Below, piece after piece: positions 24,027 to 35,049 of a stretch of 64,000 nucleotides of DNA (its first letter is position 1; the number at the start of each line of letters is the position of its first letter). The notes under the pieces are model-generated. The model did not search any database. It saw only the letters and a program-made list of their open reading frames with translations, and was not told the DNA's origin. This DNA is from Phaseolus vulgaris (Eukaryota > Streptophyta > Magnoliopsida > Fabales > Fabaceae): assembly GCF_000499845.2 (NCBI RefSeq), contig NC_023759.2, positions 41,480,672-41,544,671 on the forward strand, read 5' to 3'. The translations under genes and the position numbers were made by a program.

Positions 24027-24473
24027 CACTATAGTAAATAAATAAATTATTAAATAATAGTCAAATTTTAAAAAAATAATTAATTATTATATTAACTAAA
24101 TTAGATATTAATTTGAAAACTAAAAAAATTATTAATATATAAAGTGTTTTTTATTTTTAATAAAAATTTATAATATAATTTTAAATTAATATTTAAATTA
24201 AATTATCAAGATTTTAACGATTGATATTATAGATTTTTTTCTTAAAAGACTAATAAAAGTTAATTTAAAATATAAAGTAATTAATAGTTAAAATTTATGT
24301 AACTAATGATTAAATATCAATTTAAAAATTATTTTATAAATTTATATTAATAATAGAAACTATTTTATATATTAATAATTTTTTAGTTTATAAAATGATT
24401 TATAATTTATTTAATATAGTAATTAATTATTTTTTTTCTGCTAAATTAATTTATATTTAATGTTTTTTTAGTG
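24027..24473. mobile_element. old palindromic MITE (copy E)
   Basis: Ends CACTATAGTAAATAAATAA and TTTTTTTAGTG, flanked by AAA on both sides (24024-24026 and 24474-24476). The internal blocks match the family but are strongly decayed. Confidence 0.6.
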
Positions 24474-24997
24474 AAAAATATATTTTTGAAACTATATTTG
24501 TTTCTTTTTAAGATTTGTTATAGAACATTTATCCAATTTCAACATGACTAGTTAGGGTGTCATGCCATGCCATGTCGTTCTAAAAATTTATAGTCCCATT
24601 CTAATATATTAAGCTCATTTTCACGCGTTTGAGTTTTGAAATTTTTGTTCGATGATTTAAAACATGTTTAATTCCACGCCTTTTTTTAGTGTAGTTCATG
24701 TGCTACTTAATTTGTAACAATTGCTTAACAGAAATAAGTAAACTTCAGGTTGACTTTTTTTAATTTATATTATTACCTTTAAAAAGTATACTGCATTTTT
24801 AAAAATCAATATTTTTTATCTGAAAAAATATATAAATATGGGAGTAGTTGAGTGCTCCAACATATATAAAATACAATCAAAATTATACACAGTAAAAAAA
24901 AACACAATTCAATAGGAGTAGTGTGATTCTTAGTCTCTTTTTCTCACTAAAAACTTCTCCTTAACTTTATGCTGCTTTATGAAGCGTTGGGTTGAAG

Positions 24998-25260
24998 AAA
25001 TTTATGATGTGTTTGGATTATGGAGTGAAAATATGAGGATTTGATAAAATACAAATGTGAGAATTTAAAAAGAAAGTGTAAAGAAAGTTTGTAAGGTTGG
25101 ATTGTAGTATATTAGTATGAATGTGTGAGAAAAATTTATTGAAGTATGTCAGTGATATGATGATTGATAGAGTATTTTTGAATTATGTTTAATGGTGTAA
25201 AATGTAAAGTGTAAAATGTAAAATGTAAAATTTACTCTCTTGTATAAAAAATGGAAAAAT
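24998..25260. repeat. dispersed repeat starting GTGTTTGGATTA (copy 1)
   Basis: GTGTTTGGATTATGGAG is followed by GGATTTGATAAAATAC, AAGAAAGTGTAAAGAAAGTT and GTCAGTGATATGATGATTG blocks. Closely similar blocks recur at 49140-49440, partly in inverted orientation. This points to an unclassified dispersed element. A small tandem of GTAAAATGTAAA lies near 25197-25228. Confidence 0.5.
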
Positions 25261-25774
25261 AAAATATGAGTTATTTGTGTGTAGATTTTAATTAATTAAA
25301 ATAATGTATATTAAAATTATAAATAAAAAATAAAATAATGTAAAATGAAAATGAATAAATTAAATTAAATATTTTTGTGGTATATTAAAATTTTATTTTA
25401 TTATTCATTTTATTAATTTTTTAAATAAAAGCTTTCATGTTAGGTATCATTATGCAACTTGACATCTCAGCTATGAAGCTCGAACACTCTCTTAAATGAT
25501 ATATCGGTGTCTGATACTCGTACCGGACACCGACACTTGTATGACACCTGTAGGACACGTATACGTGAAGTGCAAAATTCAAAAAGTATTTGTTAGATTT
25601 CTGACAATTCTAGTACGGTTCTAACACAATTTTAAAAAGGAAAAATACATTAATTTTCTCAAAATTAAAACTTTATTGTATAAATTGTTATTATGATTAT
25701 AAAAGTAAGAAACAAATTCTTGTGAACCACTCATAAAAAACATCTTTCTGCTCCAAAAAATAATCTGGAACATA

Positions 25775-27765
25775 TGTAACATCCCTAATTTTACTCATAT
25801 TTGCTAATATATTATGCATGCAATATCTAATTAACAAATAAACATATATTGTTTTCTCATATTTGTATCGCAAAATATATCCCTCTTCATAGGGATTTAA
25901 TATATACATCCAAATAGTTCAAAAGCAAAACAAAGCAAAGCATTCAATTTAAAACTATCTAATCCTTCTGCTGCTCACTGAGGAGCTCTATTACCTGCAA
26001 TCTCATCTGCTCCCGTGGAAATACACGATCATCACAGTTAGAGAAACAACACAACCAAATAACAGGGTAAGCTAGCCATATAAGACAAAATTTTATAAAG
26101 TTTCACTTTGAAATAAAAAAAAAACATAAATCATAAGTCTCATACAAATTCTCAAATCATCAAGTGTCATACAAATTCTATATTCATCTTTCACATGTCA
26201 GAATTCCACTGACTCATATAACATAGACACTTGACTCTACTTCCGGAAGACTCGTGCGTTGACTTAGACTCAGAGATCGCCACCTGTCATACTATATCAC
26301 TGTGAAATCCACACAGCTATGCGCATATATAATCTCAATATCATCTCTCTCCTAGTATGACAGGGTTAACTCATATAACAGGTCAAGTTAGTTATCTTTC
26401 AAACAACTTACACATTCATATGAGCCTCCTTCGACTCTCACCACCTGAATAACTTCATCTATATGATTCCATTATCTCAGTAGAGTCAGGATATCTCCTT
26501 CTAGACGAATCCCTAGTCAATGCACATCCTAAACAATCTTAACACGATATTTTCTTTCCTGAAAATACTATGTCTTGATCTTACTTTCACATCATTGCAC
26601 ACTTCTTTTAACACATCAATACACCATACAATCATAACATATAATTTAACTTTCTAATAATCCAAATATATCCAAAAAGTTATTTAACAATAGTAATCTA
26701 AAATAAACTATGCTAAAATAATAAAAATAGCAATATTCATATTTGTATACAAAATTTTGGTTTGAACGAAAATATTTTAGGTTGATCGAAATCACACCAG
26801 AGAGCACCCAGAAATTTTGGTTTGAACGAAAATATTTTAGGTTGATCGAAAACACACCAGAAAGCACCCAGAAATTTTGGTTTGAACGAAAATAATTTAG
26901 GTTGATCGAAATCACACCAGAGAGCACCCAGAAATTTTGGTTTGAACGAAAATATTTTAGGTTGATCGAAAACACACCAGAAAGCACCCAGAAATTTTGG
27001 TTTGAACGAAAATAATTTAGGTTGATCGAAATCACACCAGAGAGCACCCAGAAATTTTGGTTTGAACGAAAATAATTTAGGTTGATCGAAATCACACCAG
27101 AGAGCACCCAAATTAACAAAGTCGCTGCTATAGCTAAAAAATTACTCTAATCAACATCAACAACCAATACTCAACAACATTATAATTGTATAACAGCAAC
27201 CATATATCCAATTTCACCTTCAAATCTTCTAACCTAGTGTTTTATTGGAAATTAAGGCTAGCTTCCCTTACCTGAAAATTAGAAGATATTCACTAAGAGC
27301 TCCAAAACCACCAAGAACCCAAAGGTAACTTAACCTGTAACACAAAGTCCTAATAAAAAATCTAACTATATCACTAAGACCCTGAGCTAACAGAGATTAA
27401 CCCTAAAGCTAAAAGGGTCACATGCAAGCAAGGAAGAAAACAACCTAACAAGTTCCAAATTTGACTCAAAGAGAAGAGCAAAAATGAACTTACTCTATCA
27501 GAGATTCTGATCGGGCAGTCTTGTAGTACTCACTGCCAGGAGTCTGATGATAGACTCTGATCGTCGAACAGATGAACGAGGAAGTCAGAATTGTAGAGAG
27601 AAGGGAGAGGAAAGGAAAAGAACTTTATAGAGAGATGGTGGTTCTTTTTAAAATGAAACCTGAATAACTGAATTTCTATTTATATGCCATTTTCATTTAA
27701 AATTATTCAAGAGTCATTTAAAATATACCACTTCTACTCTAAAGTAATTTTTCTAGATCCTTACA
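25775..27765 (-). mobile_element. solo LTR, ~1.99 kb, Ty3/gypsy chromovirus (Tekay-like) type
   Basis: In the minus orientation the sequence starts TGTAAGGATCTAG and ends GGGATGTTACA. It is flanked by the 5-bp duplication ACATA (25770-25774 and 27766-27770). A TATA box (GGCATATAAATAG, about 27678-27690 on the minus strand) sits roughly 80 bp into the LTR. TG..CA borders, a 5-bp duplication and a promoter near the start fit an LTR. TGTAAG..TTACA ends are typical of Tekay/Del chromoviruses as I know them. No gag-pol or second LTR lies nearby, so recombination between two LTRs probably removed the interior. The 60-bp minisatellite lies inside it. Confidence 0.75.
26755..27111. repeat. 60-bp minisatellite, six units with higher-order structure
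   Basis: Six consecutive units share an exact 60-bp period, each with GGTTTGAACGAAAAT, TTTAGGTTGATCGAAA, CACACCAGA and AGCACCCAGAAATTTT. Two main variants occur: X (ATATTTTAG, AAACAC, GAAAGC) and Y (ATAATTTAG, AATCAC, GAGAGC). The order from 26761 is mixed, X, Y, X, Y, Y, so units 2-3 are duplicated as 4-5. Because 60 is a multiple of three, two minus-strand frames stay open through the array, each giving a 20-residue peptide repeat (LGALWCDFDQPKLFSFKPKF or a variant in one frame). Coding is not supported. Confidence 0.95.
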
Positions 27766-28156
27766 ACATACTTGTGCACATAAATCTTTATTGTCAATTT
27801 ATATAATATATAGATTTGTGTCCCCGTGTCCTACATTTTAGAGATCTTACGTATATCTGTATCTATGTCTGTGTCGTATCAGTGTCCGCGTCAATGTCTA
27901 TGCAACATAGCATCTCAGCTATGCTGACACCTCAAGTAACAATAATCATTTGTCAACATATGAAAAAAAGTATTATTAAAAAAGAAAAAAAAATACAAAA
28001 ATATGGGGGACTAGACTAAAACTCATATGTTAACAAAAACGATACACAAATAGACTATACCTATTCATAAAAAATTCTAAGAACAGACTAGATGGTAGCC
28101 TATTATACCAATGAAAATATTTTCTATGAAGAAATCATAAATTAGCCAACTTATTC

Positions 28157-28540
28157 CTTTTATTAATTAATATTATTTAACTTTATTAATAATATAATTA
28201 AATATCTTGTGTTATATTAAAATTGTATTTTATTATTAATTTTATTAATTAATATTATTCAATTTTATTATTAATTTTATTAATTAATATTATTTAATTT
28301 TATTAATAATATAATTAAAATATTTTTTTTAGTTTAATTTATGTATTTAGATAATTTTAATATTCAAAATGATTATTTCATTTGTATTATATTATCTTAT
28401 TTATATTATATATATATATATTTTATTTATATAAGAATATTAATATTATTGATGATTTTCTTTATTATTATGAATTTTTTTAATATATTTTAAAATTAAA
28501 TGAGTATTTAAATTTAAATTTTGATATTCTTAATTGTAAG
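28157..28540. repeat. AT-rich DNA with repeated TTTATTAATTAATATTATT blocks
   Basis: Several near-copies of TTTATTAATTAATATTATT followed by AATTTTATTAATAATATAA lie between 28165 and 28320. They indicate local duplication in AT-rich DNA. No gene. Confidence 0.5.
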
Positions 28541-28545
28541 ATATT

Positions 28546-29012
28546 TATTACGAAGTGGACTTTAAGCCCAACTCAACCCCATAAAACCGGCTCAATAAGG
28601 TGAGGTTTGCACCCACTTATATATTATGAAAGGCTCTCATCTCTAGTCGATGTGGGATCTCCAACACACCCCCTCACGCTGAGAGTGATAGATAGAAGCT
28701 CGTGCGTGGGACTATATATTATGGGTGGTCCGATAAATGTCCTCATCTCTAGTCGATGTGGGATCTCCAACACACCCCCCTCACGCCGAGAGTGATAGAT
28801 AGAAGCTCGTGCGTGAGACTATATATTTTGGGTGGTCCGATAGCGGCCCGATAGCGGGTGGCACGATAGGCTCGAAATGGCTCTGATACCATATTACGAA
28901 GTGGACTTTAAGTCTAACTCAACCCCATAAAACCGGCTCAATAAGGTGAGGTTTGCACCCACTTATATATTATGAAAGGCTCTCATCTCTAGTCGATGTG
29001 GGATCTCCAACA
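28546..29012 (-). mobile_element. TRIM retroelement with 121-bp LTRs and a duplicated interior
   Basis: Two direct repeats of 121 bp (28546-28666 and 28892-29012) read on the minus strand from TGTTGGAGATCCCACATCGA to CACTTCGTAATA. The initiator-Met tRNA primer site TGGTATCAGAGCC lies directly next to one LTR (28879-28891, minus strand). A purine-rich GTGAGGGG tract lies next to the other. ATATT flanks both ends (28541-28545 and 29013-29017), a 5-bp duplication. The interior holds a third partial LTR (28741-28772) and a repeated TGATAGATAGAAGCTCGTGC block, so it was partly duplicated. There are no genes; movement depended on other elements. Confidence 0.93.
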
Positions 29013-29175
29013 ATATTCATAATTGTAAAAAAAATTAGATGAAAAAATATCAATATATGTAAAAAATTAAAATTGTTAGATAAAAATAAGTAACTCAAAT
29101 ATTCACAGTTTTATAAAATATAATTATAAAATATTTTTTATTAAATTTAAATAATATTATTAATTTATAATAGTA

Positions 29176-29665
29176 ATGAATTCAAGAGAACAAATCTTAT
29201 CTCAATTAACTATAACTATGCCTTTTTTTAATATATCACACATCTAAAGAATTTTTTTACACCACTCCTCGACTTGCTTAAGAATTGAATTAGGTCATTT
29301 ATACATATTAAAACTATAAGCTAGAAATCCAGTAATGATCGTATTAACCAACTGAGTACAACCCATCATGCTAAGAGATTTTCCTTTCCAAGATATTAGC
29401 TTCAATTTGACTTTATCAGTTAGAGGTTGCAGAAAAACGACACTTTGGAGCACCAACAAAGATAGACATCTCTAAATAATTAAAAGTTAAACAACTATGA
29501 CTAAAAAAAAAGGTGTTGAATTTTGGTAACAAACCTTGCAGAACTATCCATGATGAAAAAAGCTACTCTTAGAATTATTAACATATTGACCCAAAAACGT
29601 ACTTAATTTAGATAAATTTTTCTATCAAGACTTGTATAAGAAAAAAATTACATTATTCTTTTTTA
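29176..29665 (-). pseudogene. LINE ORF2 fragment, diverged
   Basis: The segment aligns to 15265-15740 of the full LINE, the region downstream of the RT catalytic centre. Shared blocks include AAAACTATAAGCTAGAA, CCCATCATGCTAAGAGATTT, CTTCAATTTGACTTTATCAG and GAGCACCAACAAAGATAG. It carries stops and indels. It probably belongs to the same old LINE copy as 25418-28156, with the part between deleted or replaced. Confidence 0.85.
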
Positions 29666-29674
29666 TATAAGTTA

Positions 29675-30036
29675 CACTACAAAAAAAAATCATTAAATAG
29701 AAACCAATTTTAGAGACAAAAAACAATCAATTACTATATTGACTAAATTAGAGACCATTTTAGAGACTAAAAAAAATTATTAGTTTCTATTATTGATAAA
29801 TAGTTTTTAAATTGATATCTAATTAGCTACTAAGGTTTTAACTATCAATTATTTAAATTCTAAATTCGGTAACAAAAGTCTTAGTAGCTAATTAGATACT
29901 AATTTAGAAACTATTTATCAATAATAGAAACTAATAATTTTTTTAGTCTCTAAAATGGTTTCTAATTTAGTCAATATAGCAACTAATTATTTTTTTATCT
30001 CTAAGATTAGTTTTTATTTAATGATTTTATTTAGTG
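29675..30036. mobile_element. palindromic MITE (copy F)
   Basis: Starts CACTACAAAAAAAAATCATT and ends ATGATTTTATTTAGTG. The arms are near-perfect inverted copies (AGAAACCAATTTTAGAGAC against TCTCTAAGATTAGTTTTTAT). Flanks are TTA and CTA, so the 3-bp duplication is decayed or absent. Confidence 0.8.
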
Positions 30037-30900
30037 CTAAATTAAGTTATAACAAGTTGATTTGTAAAAAGGGTTTCATATAATTTTCTCTATATTTTTA
30101 TTTTTAATTTATGTCTAAGTTAATTTTAATTATGAAAAAAATCTTCTTAGTTATTCTTTTATAAAAAAATCTTATGGAAAAGGTTGTACCAACGGACATA
30201 GGCGTGAATTATGTTCTAAGGGCATATTTTGTTGTTGCAGGGGATAATGCATTACGAATTTATTAGTATGGCCCTTTATGTAGGGTACCTAAAATAGAGT
30301 TATATTTATTTATTCTTTATTTTACCGATAAAAAAATTGTATTCGAGTACTTCTGTTAATCCACACTTCAATTTTTTTTTTGCTGATCAAAAGGAAAATT
30401 GTCAACACTATAATATATGTCAGTTCTAAGGTGCAATAAACTCTTTGTGGCATAATTCAAACCACATTCATATTTGAATTTGAATAGTCAGCTGTATTAA
30501 GATATTGCAGATATATTAGTTTTTTTTTCACTCGTATTTTCTTCAAAAAACAATTTTAATGGAGCACTTGTATATAGATATTAAAGTATTGGGTGGGTAG
30601 CCCAAAAACTGTATGAATATATCATAAAAAGAAAGCTAAAAATATTATAATAGAATGTATAAAATAATAGTCTATCTAAATTGCTCAGATAGTGATGTGT
30701 TCAATTGTCTTTTCATTCGTGTGAATAAGTTTTTTCAGCAACTTACCACGTTGAAAACTGAACTAGTTAAGACTAAAGGACAGTCAGACAAAGTAGGAAT
30801 ACATGGTGAAATGATGAAAGGATATTGAGAGAAGATCAAAATAAGTGCACTCTAGTTAATGTCATGCTGTTGTTCAGCCAAATATATTAGGCAAAACCCA
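30037..30900. other. intergenic DNA upstream of the MYB gene
   Basis: No gene recognised. The last part may carry distal promoter elements of the MYB gene. Confidence 0.4.
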
Positions 30901-31122
30901 TGTTTTATTTGACTATAAAATAATAGTGTGAAAGAGACCTTACAGATTAATAAAAAAAATGATGGTGAGTAGCATGATTATAATAATAATATGGAGTTTT
31001 GTACTGTTATGTACAATACAACTGAGTTCCCCCATTCGTGCTAATATCTTGTATATATATATATATATTAAAGCACATATAGCTGGAGTGAGATTTGTCT
31101 GTACTTTAATCTGGTGTGTGGA

Positions 31123-31134
31123 TATATATAAAAA
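31123..31134 (+). promoter_or_regulatory. TATA box of the MYB gene
   Basis: TATATATAAAAA lies 68-80 bp before the MYB start codon. A start of transcription about 30 bp downstream would leave a leader of roughly 50 bases. Confidence 0.55.
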
Positions 31135-31201
31135 CAAGAGACTTCGCACTTGAAGCGTTGAACAATAGTTTGAGTTTTGAAGCAAAGAAGCAGTGATCAA
31201 A

Positions 31202-32877
31202 ATGGGGAGAGCTCCATGCTGCGAGAAAATGGGGTTGAAGAGAGGGCCATGGACTCAAGAAGAAGATCAAATTCTCATCACTTACATCAACACTTATGGC
31301 CATGCTAATTGGCGTTCACTGCCCAAACTAGCTGGTACGTATCAAATCTAGATTACAGATTAATCCAATTCTTATTCAAATTCCTTAACTTTCTCATGAG
31401 TGATTAATCTACCATTAACCAAGTTTCTCTTTCTCTGTTTTTGATGAATAGGGCTGTTAAGGTGTGGAAAGAGCTGTAGACTCCGGTGGATAAATTATCT
31501 GAGACCAGACATCAAACGAGGCAACTTCACCCGAGAAGAAGAGGATGCTATAATCACTTTGCATGAAATGTTGGGAAACAGGTAAAACTAATAATATAAC
31601 ATTGCATCTCACATTATAATTTCTAGTGAGGTAGTTTAATTCATGTTAACTTCTCCTTATATGGAAACAAGATTCCTTTTTACCCAAAACCAAGAACAAA
31701 ATAGGTTGAATGACTCCACAAACGATTCCATTAAGGGTCAAACAGTGAAGCAAAGATTCCCGAATATCTTCATTTTTTCTATATGTTTGGTCGTTTTCTT
31801 AACTGATGGATGGACATTGCAGATGCATGTGACTTCATAAACTTGAGTCTTGGAAGAATACAAACGCATATTAAATTCTTTCTCGCCAGCCTCGTTTTAT
31901 TTTTCTTTATTCTTGTTTTCTGAAGAGAGGAATAGTTTAGTTACTGTTCTTTTTTTCAAATAATGAATGATTTGGGCCCATTTGCACTTTGATTTTTTCT
32001 TAGTTTTTAAGGCAAGCAAAATCATACCCTGTTGGATATATGTCGGTCTGCAAAGATTCTCCTTTTGCTGCAACATTTTCACGTGCTTAAATTTTTAGAA
32101 AATAACACAGTATTTAAACACACATCACATAACATTATTATTACTACTGTATATTGTGACTTTGGAGCAGCCAGCTATATGAAGCCTATTTCCTTTATTT
32201 AATGAATTTTTCCTCCAACATCGATTTTGTTCACTAATCTTGTGATAAAAATCGCGTGCAGATGGTCGGCTATAGCAGCGAGATTACCTGGTAGAACAGA
32301 CAACGAGATAAAAAACGTGTGGCACACCCACTTGAAGAAGAGGTTGCCACAAAATTACCGACAAAGCCACGACCAAAAACGAAGCAAAAAACAAGCAAAG
32401 TTGGATGGGGACGCTTCCAAAACCAATTACCAAGACGCCAAACTAGAACAACAAGATGAGCCCGTGAACAACATGCACAGTCATGCATCAACCAAAGAAG
32501 ATAATGGCACAGAGGATATGCCACTTTCTCCTCCCCAATGTTCTAGCGACATGTCTTCCCTCACCACTAGTGACAACAATAGCAGCATTAATAATAATAC
32601 TAATAACTGTGACATGTCCTTGCACGTTAATGATATCGACACACCGGAGAACAATCTTGCATTGGACGAGGATTTCTGGTCTGAAGTTTTGTCTTCTGAT
32701 GATAATTCCGGTGAGACAAGTGGATTTCCGAGCATTGATTATGGTCGGTTTGAACCGATGTCTAGCAAAGAAGGGGTGCTTATAGATGGTAGTTCGTCAA
32801 GTATGTGCGATGGCATGGACTTTTGGTGCAACGTTTACGCTAGAGCTGAGGAATTCAACCAGTTATTGGAATTATGA
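31202..32877 (+). CDS. R2R3-MYB transcription factor, subgroup 2 (MYB13/14/15-like)
   Basis: Three exons (31202-31334, 31452-31581, 32262-32877) give 292 residues. The exon sizes of 133 and 130 bp are the conserved pattern of plant R2R3-MYB genes. The protein starts [18 protein letters not shown]2 covers about residues 14-64 ([30 protein letters not shown]). R3 covers about 67-115 ([40 protein letters not shown]), with phenylalanine at the first tryptophan position as usual. The bHLH-binding signature in R3 is not present. The C-terminal half is rich in N, S, D and Q. It carries an acidic [12 protein letters not shown] patch and ends [20 protein letters not shown], which resembles MYB14/15. 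These nuclear factors control stress, lignin or stilbene responses in other species; the target here is unknown. Confidence 0.93.
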
Positions 32878-33215
32878 TGTTAGCTACTACTACCAAATCC
32901 TTTCGATCAATGCAAAACAAACGTTTGTTTTTGTTTTGTTCTGTTGTTTGGATTTGGATTAATTGATCTCAGTCCTAAGTTAATTCGTAGTTTACTAGAA
33001 AGAAACTACTAATAAATTGTGTATACATTGATGATTGTTAGGGCACCTTAATACGCTTGTACCATTTGTAGCAAATAACAAATTTTATTAAATTATTAAT
33101 ATATGGGTCAGAGATCTCAAGTTAATGAAATATTAGACTAAATTATATTATATAAATATGGTATAAATCTTATCTTATAAATGGCTAATATTATAAGATT
33201 CAGTTTTTTTAAGCC
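32878..33215 (+). other. 3' flank of the MYB gene
   Basis: Probably holds the 3' untranslated region and polyadenylation site. No further gene seen. Confidence 0.4.
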
Positions 33216-33217
33216 AG

Positions 33218-33480
33218 GGGGCACTACTATGCAGAGTTTTGCTCCTCTGTCACAGCAGAATTGGTAGGAATAAAATTAAATTGAACACAGCTTGTAAGTT
33301 GGTCTCATATTTACACAATATATGAACCAATATTGATTAGGTAATAGCACTGTGATTTATTAGAACTGTTCTGCTCCATTGCAAATTAGAATTATGCAGC
33401 GTTGCTGCACTAGAAATTTGATGAATTTATGCAGCGTTGCTGCAGTAGAATTATGCAGAGCTGATGCATAGTGCAGCTTT
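33218..33480. repeat. possible MITE or repeat with GCACTA/TAGTGC ends and internal direct repeats
   Basis: The left side contains GGGCACTACTATGCAGAG and the right side GATGCATAGTGCAGC, an imperfect inverted pair. Inside, TTATGCAGCGTTGCTGCA occurs at about 33393 and again at about 33427. No coding capacity. It could be a decayed TIR element, but no clear target duplication was found. Confidence 0.4.
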
Positions 33481-35045
33481 AAAAATCAGTGCACGTGTAC
33501 AAGTATTGGCCTTTTTTAATTAAGTGTCCTTTTAATCTATTTATTTTTTATTGATAAAAAAAATAAGATTGAGTTTAGTATGATTAAAAATTTAAGTATG
33601 AATCAAAGTTCCACGATAATTATTATAATGATAAAGTTAATTGTGTTAAGATTTTGAGTTTAAGATAATGAAAGCTAATGTCTCATTTGTACCGAATATT
33701 TCCAACTATATCTCTTCTGTAATAAAAAAACAAATAAATAAAAATCTTTATTTATTTTCTCCATTTTTAATTAAGAAATAGGTCAAAATCTTCTCCACGG
33801 CCAGTTAATTAGAAAATATTTTTAATATAACTTTTAAAATAATTAAAGTAAAAATCAACAAACTTATTTTTATGAACTGCGAAACTTATTAAATGATATC
33901 ACATGATTTGTATAAATTATAAACTATTTATAATTAAATAACAATATAAAACTATTCATATATACACAATTCCATGTATTGCCACTTTTTCATGACATAA
34001 TTTGTTATATCTCAATAATCTTTTTTTCTTGTTCCCATATGATTGCAGAATATTGTTGTGTATTTTTTGTAGTTTCCATTAATCACACGCCGCCCACCAT
34101 CTACAGTTTAATTAACATAACTCATGATCATATCTTACCAAAGATTTGGAGTTATCGATCTATCTAATAAAAAGGTTTATCATATGCTAAGGGAAAACAT
34201 GTAATGCTGTTTTACATAATAAAAGAATAAAAGGCCCTTATGTTAGCACTGTATCATCACTTTTTTTTACCGATTAAGGTTTAAAATCACTTTTCTCTAT
34301 TATAACTTTTCAAATGACAAAAGTCAAAAAAGCTGCAACGCACCATCTTTATTTACTTTTGTTCAATTCCCACAACAACAATGTTTTTCTGCTCTTCAAT
34401 GTTGCAAAGCCGAAACAAACGAGCAACAAAAAAGTGGTCCAATAAGAGCCCAAATTACAGCAATCTTGAAAGAAGATTGCAGTTTACACATTTTAAATTG
34501 CTATTTAAACCTTCTGCTTTTCATAAATTCCTTTTTTAAATTACAAAACGCAGCCCCAATGTGTTTTCATTGAGTATCTTGTCGAGATCTACAACAAAAG
34601 TAAGTTTTCATTCTGTGTCGATAACAACAAAAATGACATAAAGATTTACGAACATAAAAAACAATATATAAAACTTTTTCTTTTGGTTTCGAGAACAACC
34701 TATAAGTTTTTTTTTTTATATAAAAAAAACTATAAGTATTTTGAATTTGGGCTGAAGAGCATTTTAGCCCTAAATTTGCTAAATAGATTTTGCTTTCAGA
34801 AATATTACATTTGAAAACCAAAAATTATTCCGAAATAAGATTTAGAAGTATGAATGGAAATGTATAGTCATTCTTTGTTAAAAATATAACATGTATAGTC
34901 TACTTATTGGAGGGTAATTATACACAAATAAGTGCAATTAATTAGAATATTAAGAAAATTATAATACTTTATGATTACACTAATTCAAATAAGATACAAG
35001 TTGTACAATCTTATTTTATATGTCTAAATGAGGACTATATTATTA
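33481..35045. other. AT-rich intergenic DNA
   Basis: No exon, RNA gene or complete element recognised. Confidence 0.4.
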
Positions 35046-35049
35046 CTGG

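Larger units (their letters stand above)
25471..27910. mobile_element. TIR DNA transposon, Mutator-like or hAT-like, itself split by a solo LTR
   Basis: The left end starts CTATGAAGCTCGAACACTC. The right end, on the other strand, starts CTATGTTGCATAGACATTG. Both ends have subterminal GGACAC/GACACC-type blocks in inverted orientation. CATCTCAG flanks both sides (25463-25470 and 27911-27918); because the host also continues CTATG, the duplication can be read as 8 to 13 bp. Without the inserted LTR and its duplication the element is about 444 bp with no coding capacity. The CTATGTTGC terminus and the GACAC-rich ends recall plant Mutator-like elements, which usually make 9-bp duplications, so the class is not settled. 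Confidence 0.7.
25418..28156 (-). mobile_element. old LINE 3' fragment, split by a 2.44-kb nested insertion
   Basis: Left piece 25418-25470 (AAATAAAAGCTTTCATG, then TAGGTATCATTATGCAAC) matches the 3' end of the complete LINE at 13555-13611. The right piece 27911-28156 continues the match to 13611-13850 (CTGACACCTCAAGT, TAACAAAAACGATACA, AAATTAGCCAACTTAT). The two pieces join perfectly once the insertion 25471-27910 is removed, apart from the duplicated CATCTCAG. It is an older, 5'-truncated relative. Confidence 0.85.

Noticed and set aside
26646..27119. 157-codon frame over the 60-bp array taken as a repeat protein
   Set aside because: Two overlapping frames are equally open because the period is a multiple of three, there is no signal or family match, and it lies within an LTR.
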